A stretch of 12,171 nucleotides of DNA from an uncultured Clostridia bacterium (GTDB lineage: Bacteria; Bacillota_A; Clostridia; Oscillospirales; Oscillospiraceae): positions 1-12,171 of the forward strand of contig CASEPH010000085.1 in assembly GCA_949289625.1 (NCBI GenBank). The letters are read 5' to 3'. The notes under the pieces were generated by a model, which saw only the letters and a program-made list of their open reading frames with translations, searched no databases and was not told the DNA's origin. Position numbers and translations under genes: made by a program. Shown piece by piece: positions 7,386 through 12,171 of the stretch (positions are counted from its first letter, which is position 1; every line of letters starts with the position of its first letter).

Positions 7386-8638
7386 CAACCATGGAAATGC
7401 TCAGAGCCGCCAAAGCGGTGGTTCCAGTTTTGGCCCAGGCCGGGGAGGAACAAAAAAATCAAGCTCTGTTGGCTATGGCGGATGCCCTGCTGGCCCATCA
7501 GGGAGAAATTCTGAAGGCCAACGAACAGGATCTTGTGGCTGCCCGGGGCCATATCTCCGAGGTTATGCTGGACCGTTTGGCACTGAGTGAATCCCGCATT
7601 TCGGATATGGCGGAAGGGATTCGCCAGGTGGCGGCCCTGTCGGATCCGGTAGGGAAGGTGCTGCGGCGGATCGAACGACCCAACGGTATAGTGATCGAAA
7701 AGGTATCTGTGCCTATGGGTGTGGTAGCGATCATCTATGAAAGCCGGCCCAATGTGACCTCTGATGCTGCGGCACTGGCCCTGAAAAGCGGAAACGTCTG
7801 CGTATTGCGGGGCGGCAAGGAGGCCTATGCTTCTGCCAGCGCCATTGTGAAGGCCATGAAGGTGGGGCTTTCCGCCGTGGGGCTGCCGGAGGAACTTGTC
7901 AACCTGGTGGAGGATACCACCCGGCAAAGTGCCAATGATCTGATGACGGCAGTGGGATATGTGGATCTGCTGATCCCCCGGGGCGGTGCAGGACTGATCC
8001 GGGCGGTGACGGAGAATGCCAAGGTGCCCTGTATTCAGACTGGCACCGGAATCTGCCATATCTATGTGGATCGGGTTGCAAATCTTGAGATGGCTGTTAA
8101 TATCATTGAAAATGCCAAGACCAGTCGGCCCTCCGTCTGCAATGCGGAAGAGGTGTGCCTGGTACACCGGGATGTTGCGGAAAAGTTCTTGCCCATGTTG
8201 AAAGCACGGCTCTGCGGAGACCGGGAACAGGCCGGAAAGCAGCCGGTGGAGCTGCGGGCGGATGTAGGGGCCAATGAGATCCTCCATGCCACGCCGGCAG
8301 GAGAAAAGGATTTTGACACAGAGTTTTTGGATTATATTCTTGCGGTAAAAGTGGTAGATAGTGTGGAGGAGGCCATTGGCCATATCGCCGAGCACTCCAC
8401 CGGACATTCCGATGGCATTGTGACGGAGGACCCAGAGACAGCCAAGCTGTTCACTGCCTGTGTAGACAGTGCGGCAGTGTATGTCAATGTCTCCACCCGG
8501 TTCACTGATGGCGGTGAATTTGGACTGGGCTGCGAGATGGGCATTTCCACCCAGAAGCTTCATGCTCGAGGCCCCATGGGACTGGAGGAGCTTTGCACCT
8601 ACAAGTACATCATCCACGGAAGCGGACAGATCCGCTGA
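7382..8638 (+). CDS. proA: Glutamate-5-semialdehyde dehydrogenase (gamma-glutamyl phosphate reductase)
   Basis: ProA reduces gamma-glutamyl phosphate with NADPH to glutamate-5-semialdehyde, which cyclises to pyrroline-5-carboxylate for proline. The 418 residues equal the usual length. The signature region [20 protein letters not shown] (111-130) and [17 protein letters not shown] (132-148) belong to the NADP-binding half. The catalytic cysteine is C253 in RPSVCNAEE. The C-terminal [18 protein letters not shown] (375-392) and [14 protein letters not shown] (395-408) are family hallmarks. The start ATG 7382 overlaps the proB stop, with AAAGGAG at 7367-7373 eight bases upstream. The two enzymes probably act together, because the phosphate intermediate is labile. 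The hairpin at 8654-8689 closes the operon. Confidence 0.97.
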   Translation: MTTMEMLRAAKAVVPVLAQAGEEQKNQALLAMADALLAHQGEILKANEQDLVAARGHISEVMLDRLALSESRISDMAEGIRQVAALSDPVGKVLRRIERPNGIVIEKVSVPMGVVAIIYESRPNVTSDAAALALKSGNVCVLRGGKEAYASASAIVKAMKVGLSAVGLPEELVNLVEDTTRQSANDLMTAVGYVDLLIPRGGAGLIRAVTENAKVPCIQTGTGICHIYVDRVANLEMAVNIIENAKTSRPSVCNAEEVCLVHRDVAEKFLPMLKARLCGDREQAGKQPVELRADVGANEILHATPAGEKDFDTEFLDYILAVKVVDSVEEAIGHIAEHSTGHSDGIVTEDPETAKLFTACVDSAAVYVNVSTRFTDGGEFGLGCEMGISTQKLHARGPMGLEELCTYKYIIHGSGQIR

Positions 8639-8653
8639 AATAAAACATAAATT

Positions 8654-8699
8654 GGAGTCGGGAATCACTAAAAAGCGATTCCCGGCTCCGTTTGTTTGT
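8654..8699. terminator. Hairpin between convergent genes, probable bidirectional terminator
   Basis: Arms ggagtcgggaatc (8654-8666) and gattcccggctcc (8677-8689) form a 13-bp stem with one T-G pair and a 10-base loop. On the plus strand, gtttgtttgtg follows; on the minus strand, aatttatgttttattt follows. It lies between the ends of proA and the minus-strand reductase and can serve both. Confidence 0.8.
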
Positions 8700-8727
8700 G
8701 CTCTTGGAGAATAAAACCGTTGGGGGG

Positions 8728-10671
8728 TTAAAGTCTGGAGGCGGCGTCATAGCCGGAGCGGGTGGCACCACGGACATTCTTTGCCACCACACAATCGCCG
8801 ATGGGCTCGAAGAACAGGCTCAGGCCCCGGAACTGCTCCGCCTGCTGGCTGCGGGCCCGCATACCGGCAGCCAGCACCACGGTGTCGGCCTCAATCAGGG
8901 CGGTGTTTCCAAAGGAGTCGGCCACTTCCATACCCTGCTGGGTGATGCCGGTACACCGGACGCCGCAGTAATAGGTGACATATTCGTCCATGTGCTCTAC
9001 CAAGGCTTGTCTGGGAATGGAGTGCTCCTCCTGGGCAATGGCCCGGGTCATCTCGATCAGCGTTACCCGTTTTCCCAGATACATGCTGAGATACAGGGCT
9101 GTTTCGCAGCCCACCAGACCGCCGCCCAGCACTGCGATATGGTCGCCCATATCCTCGCCCTTCAGGCCCTTTTCATAGCACTGTTCGGCAGTGATGACGT
9201 TCTTCCCGTCTACGCCGGGGATGGGCGGAATGATGGGGTCGGCTCCTACGGCAGCCAGCACAGCATCCGGCTCCATGGAAGCCACCAGTTCCGGGGTTGC
9301 TTCAGTGTTCAGCCGTACCTGGACCCCTAGTTTATCTACCATGTGAATCTGGTAATCCATGAATTTCATGAGATCTTTCTTAAATTCTGTCTGACGGGAG
9401 AACACCAGCTTTCCACCCAGATGGTCTGCCTTTTCCAGCAGGGTCACGTCATGGCCCCGCTGAGCAGCCACGATGGCTGCCTCCATACCGGCTGGGCCGC
9501 CGCCCACAATGACCACTTTCTTCCGCGCTGTGGGTTTTTCCTCCAGCAGTTTCAGGCGATATTCTCGACCCACGGTAGGATTGACGGAACAGGCAAAGGC
9601 GGTGTTCCGGCCGTAATCCAGGCAGTGGAAGCAGCGAATGCAGGGGATGATCTCGTCCGCCTTATCATGGAGCGCTTTGTCCGGTACATAGGCGTCGGAG
9701 ATGGTGCCCCTGGCCATGGCGATTAGATCTGCGCCGCCGGTAGCAATCGTCTCTTCCATCAGGTCCGGGTGCTGGAAGGCCCCCAGGGTCAGCACCGGAA
9801 TGTGGATTTCTCCGCTTTCCTTGACGGCCCGGGCCAAATAGGCATTACAGCCCGCAGGCAGGAAGTTGCTGGGATGCATGATGTGCTCCGTCTCGCTGTA
9901 GAAGCTGCCACAGGAGATATGGGCGATATCGATGCGATCCTGGATCATTTTCAAAAAGGCTATGCAGTCGTCGGTGGTGAAGCCGCCGTCTGTCAGTTCG
10001 CTGCCGGAGATGCGATATTCAATCAGCAGTTTTCGGCCCACTCGTTTCCGAATGGCGTCGAGAATCATAATGGGGAACTTGGCGCGATTCTCCAGGGAAC
10101 CACCGAACTCGTCCTTCCGGGTATTGAACTTTGGGGAGAGCATCTGGGACAGCACTAGCCCATGGCCGCCGTGAATCAGGATCATGTCAAAGCCGCAGTC
10201 CAGGGCAGCTTCCGCCGCGTCGGCGTAAGTAGCTGCAATCCGTTCCATTACAGGCCGGGTCAGCTTGGGATATTTTTTTCCGTGGCCGTTGACCGTATAG
10301 GATACCAGATTTCCATCGTCGTCATAGCCGTGATATTCAAAGGCCAGCAGTTCTAAGGAAATCTTGGCCCCATAGTAGTGGACTGCGTCAGTGAGCTGTC
10401 GCCACATGCGATGATTCTTCTGGGGGAAAATATTTTCGTGGGCATGGACGTCGTCCTGGGGCTTGTAGATGTCCATGTTCTGGGCGGAAAAGGTGATATT
10501 GGCGGAGCCGCCCTTGGCCTTGTTGGCATAGTAGGCGATCACCGCCTCGTTGGGATACTCCTCCAGACCGGCCAGCAGGTGGGTTCCTGCAGGCGCCGAC
10601 CAGATCCGGTTTTTGAAGGTCACTCCTCCAATGGTGATGGGGGAGAAGAGATGGGGATATTTTACGTTCAT
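8728..10671 (-). CDS. OYE / 2,4-dienoyl-CoA-reductase-like Fe-S flavoprotein (FMN, 4Fe-4S, FAD)
   Basis: Starting at ATG 10671 (AAGGAGG seven bases upstream), the protein has 647 residues, the usual length of FadH, BaiCD, enoate reductase and trimethylamine dehydrogenase relatives. Residues 5-335 are the FMN-binding TIM barrel: FKNRIWSAPAG (19-29), IHGGHGLVLSQMLSP (166-180), DEFGGSLENRAKFP (187-200), and EYRISG (218-223) with the FMN-contacting Arg. A 4Fe-4S cluster is held by C344, C347, C350 and C361 (C-x2-C-x2-C-x10-C). Then come the first Rossmann motif VVIVGGGPAGMEAA (386-399) and a second, IAVLGGGLVGCETA (512-525). The family passes electrons from NAD(P)H via FAD and Fe-S to FMN to reduce activated C=C bonds; the substrate is unknown. 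The position of the YqjM-type active-site Tyr is L172. A paralogue lies upstream. Confidence 0.88.
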   Translation of the reverse strand: MNVKYPHLFSPITIGGVTFKNRIWSAPAGTHLLAGLEEYPNEAVIAYYANKAKGGSANITFSAQNMDIYKPQDDVHAHENIFPQKNHRMWRQLTDAVHYYGAKISLELLAFEYHGYDDDGNLVSYTVNGHGKKYPKLTRPVMERIAATYADAAEAALDCGFDMILIHGGHGLVLSQMLSPKFNTRKDEFGGSLENRAKFPIMILDAIRKRVGRKLLIEYRISGSELTDGGFTTDDCIAFLKMIQDRIDIAHISCGSFYSETEHIMHPSNFLPAGCNAYLARAVKESGEIHIPVLTLGAFQHPDLMEETIATGGADLIAMARGTISDAYVPDKALHDKADEIIPCIRCFHCLDYGRNTAFACSVNPTVGREYRLKLLEEKPTARKKVVIVGGGPAGMEAAIVAAQRGHDVTLLEKADHLGGKLVFSRQTEFKKDLMKFMDYQIHMVDKLGVQVRLNTEATPELVASMEPDAVLAAVGADPIIPPIPGVDGKNVITAEQCYEKGLKGEDMGDHIAVLGGGLVGCETALYLSMYLGKRVTLIEMTRAIAQEEHSIPRQALVEHMDEYVTYYCGVRCTGITQQGMEVADSFGNTALIEADTVVLAAGMRARSQQAEQFRGLSLFFEPIGDCVVAKNVRGATRSGYDAASRL

Positions 10672-10678
10672 TGAGGTT

Positions 10679-10685
10679 CCTCCTT
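10679..10685 (-). promoter_or_regulatory. Ribosome binding site that selects the reductase start at 10671
   Basis: AAGGAGG (minus strand) lies seven bases before ATG 10671. An upstream in-frame ATG at 10698 would add nine residues (MESTEGGTS), but no Shine-Dalgarno sequence precedes it and the added codons contain this site itself. The start at 10671 gives MNVKYPHLFSPITIGG, the usual beginning of the barrel. Confidence 0.8.
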
Positions 10686-10718
10686 CCGTGGATTCCATAA
10701 GGCAAAGGGGCCTGCATC

Positions 10719-10766
10719 ATCATAGCATAACCGGCGGACAGGAACAAGTCCTGTCCGCCATATGCT
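10719..10766 (-). promoter_or_regulatory. Hairpin/dyad overlapping a candidate promoter between the two reductase genes
   Basis: The 123-bp gap holds a perfect 11-bp inverted repeat, ggcggacagga / tcctgtccgcc (10733-10743, 10749-10759). An outer 6-bp pair, agcata / tatgct (10724-10729, 10761-10766), extends it. On the minus strand a candidate promoter fits inside it: TTGTTC (10747-10742), 17 bp, TATGAT (10724-10719). The -35 covers the loop. No T-tract follows on the minus strand, so a simple terminator is less likely than an operator, an RNA-processing hairpin or an attenuating structure. The promoter match is good at -10 and weak at -35. Confidence 0.5.
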
Positions 10767-10794
10767 TACATTGTTTCCCGGGGAAACCAGTGGT

Positions 10795-12171
10795 TTAGAG
10801 CAGCATAGCCTTGGAGAAGGCGTCCCGCATGCCCCGCTGGATATTGCCGCCCCGGTTGGCGTCGCCGATGACATAGAACTTTGGCACAATGCCGGAGAAG
10901 GCCAGCGCCTCGTCCACATTGGGATTCATGCCGCCGGAAATGATGACACTGTCTCCGGAAACGGTTTTTTCCTGGCCGTCTTGCACGTAGGTCACGGTAT
11001 TTCCCTCCACCTTCACGGTGGTGGCCTTCAAAATGCCTCGGATGCCTTCGTACTTTTCCCAGGCAGGGGCCATATGGCTGCGGCCGTCGGGCTCAGTTTT
11101 GACCCAGGCCATGGTGATATAGTGGAGGTGGCTGGCATCCTTGGCTAGCTCGTCCTGCCGGGTCAGTAAGGTTACGTCGTGGCCGTTCTCCGCCAGGTAC
11201 ATGGCGGTTTCAATGGCGGTCTCGCTGCCGCCAATGCAGACCACATGATGCCCCAACTCCTGCTCATGACCGTAGACATCCAGGCACACCTTATATTCCG
11301 GCTTCAGCTTGCCGCTTTGATCCTTGAGACCCTCAATATTTGGTACGTTGGGCGTGGCGCCGGTGGCGGCCAAAATGGCGTCGAAACCGCCGGCCTCCAG
11401 CAGCTGGGGCGTTGCTTCGGTATTCAGCTTTACTTCTACGCCCACCTGCCCCATGCGCCGGATCAGATAATTTTTAAAGTCCCGCAGGGGCCACTTGAAG
11501 CTGGAATAATCGCTGTGGATCAGCTGGCCTCCCAGGTAATCCGTTTTTTCAAACAGGGTTACATTGTGGCCCCGTTCTGCCGCCACAATGGCGGCCTTCA
11601 TGCCCACAGGACCGCCGCCGATGACCGCCACTTTCTTGGGCGTGGTTTCCTGATCCACCATTTTGCCGATCTTGTGGGCAATGCCCTGAACCGGGTTCAC
11701 AGAGCAGAAGGTCATATAGGGTGCCGACATGGTACCGTGACATTTGTTGCACCACAGGCAGGGAACTACGTCCTCGCCACGGCCCTCATACAGCTTTTTG
11801 CCGTATTCGGGGTCTGCCATAAAGGCCCGGGCCATGCCGATCATGTCGCATTTGCCTTCGGCAATATAGGCATTGATCTCTTCCGGGTCCTGGAAACCGC
11901 CCACAGGCTCCGTAAGAATCTTGCAGCCTGCGGCTTTCAGAGCCATGGAATAGCGGATGGTCTCATGCTCGCCCTTCTGGAAGGTGAAGCCTGTGGGATG
12001 GGATTTGGTCATGTCGCACTCCCGAAGCTGCAAGATGTCCGCCACATCCTCCATGCACTTGGCAAACTCGATGGTGTCCTCCAGGGTATAGCCCTTGGCA
12101 CCGCCCACATAACCGTTGGGTTGCTCTCCGGCCACACACAGCTCCACAATAAAGCTCTTTCCAAAACGCTT
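10795..12171 (-). CDS. Second OYE-type Fe-S flavoprotein, N-terminus off the window
   Basis: The frame is open to the right edge; 458 residues are visible and roughly 200 N-terminal residues are missing if the length is typical. An in-frame GTG at 12147 is not a start, because conserved barrel sequence continues upstream of it. The visible part begins late in the TIM barrel and includes DMIGMARAFMADPEY, where the FMN phosphate is normally bound. A 4Fe-4S motif C-x2-C-x2-C-x11-C follows (visible residues 138, 141, 144, 156; CLWCNKC), then a first Rossmann motif VAVIGGGPVGMKAA. The second, VVCIGGSETAIETA, lacks the usual third glycine. The strand that carries the FMN-contacting Arg in the neighbour (EYRISG) reads ELCVAG here. 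It is transcribed towards the complete paralogue, like the baiCD/baiH pairing, but orthology is not claimed. Confidence 0.85.
   Translation of the reverse strand, partial: KRFGKSFIVELCVAGEQPNGYVGGAKGYTLEDTIEFAKCMEDVADILQLRECDMTKSHPTGFTFQKGEHETIRYSMALKAAGCKILTEPVGGFQDPEEINAYIAEGKCDMIGMARAFMADPEYGKKLYEGRGEDVVPCLWCNKCHGTMSAPYMTFCSVNPVQGIAHKIGKMVDQETTPKKVAVIGGGPVGMKAAIVAAERGHNVTLFEKTDYLGGQLIHSDYSSFKWPLRDFKNYLIRRMGQVGVEVKLNTEATPQLLEAGGFDAILAATGATPNVPNIEGLKDQSGKLKPEYKVCLDVYGHEQELGHHVVCIGGSETAIETAMYLAENGHDVTLLTRQDELAKDASHLHYITMAWVKTEPDGRSHMAPAWEKYEGIRGILKATTVKVEGNTVTYVQDGQEKTVSGDSVIISGGMNPNVDEALAFSGIVPKFYVIGDANRGGNIQRGMRDAFSKAMLL

Noticed and set aside
7322..8668. Long minus-strand open frame (448 codons) opposite proA
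   Set aside because: It is antisense to an unmistakable proA, has no family motifs, and would run through the terminator region.
8692..9330. Plus-strand open frame opposite the reductase gene
   Set aside because: It is a shadow of the conserved flavoprotein on the minus strand, with no plausible start site and no protein-like motifs.
8728..10671. Identification as a bilirubin reductase (BilR) or as BaiCD itself
   Set aside because: The active-site segment reads HGGHG, not the HGDR signature I recall for bilirubin reductase, and none of the other bai genes is visible. Family-level naming is all the sequence supports.

Overview
The window reads as chromosomal DNA from a gut-type, anaerobic, GC-moderate Firmicute, most likely a Clostridia/Oscillospirales member. 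This is inference from gene content: Shine-Dalgarno-rich starts with frequent GTG, a BspA-type surface protein, a CmpB-family membrane protein, and paired Fe-S/FMN/FAD 'old yellow enzyme' (OYE) reductases of the kind common in gut Clostridia. GC was judged by eye, not computed.

Layout. Positions 2-2851 (+) hold the C-terminal part of a large surface protein whose start lies off the window. It has the end of an LRR_5-like domain, a probable beta-helix, an acidic stalk and a C-terminal membrane anchor, followed by a strong hairpin. Positions 3065-4090 (+) encode a family 2 glycosyltransferase behind a tandem 11-bp repeat that looks like a response-regulator site. Positions 4198-6496 (+) form a two-gene operon: D-serine ammonia-lyase (dsdA) from a near-consensus promoter, overlapping a CmpB-family membrane protein with a hendecad-repeat tail, closed by an intrinsic terminator. 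Positions 6609-8638 (+) are the proline genes proB-proA, joined by an ATGA overlap, with a promoter that begins inside the preceding terminator. A hairpin at 8654-8689 separates them from convergent minus-strand genes. Positions 8728-10671 (-) are a complete OYE/dienoyl-CoA-reductase-like Fe-S flavoprotein, and 10795-12171 (-) is a truncated paralogue that runs off the right edge.

How the genes fit together. ProB and ProA make glutamate-5-semialdehyde for proline. DsdA turns D-serine into pyruvate and ammonia. The glycosyltransferase and surface protein belong to the envelope. The two reductases form a separate unit, probably for NAD(P)H-dependent reduction of an unsaturated organic compound that cannot be named from the sequence. 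No tRNA, rRNA, CRISPR array, insertion sequence or phage gene was seen. I do not see a clearly undescribed system. The most interesting points are the divergent reductase pair, with changed flavin or active-site residues, and several compact promoter/hairpin overlaps.
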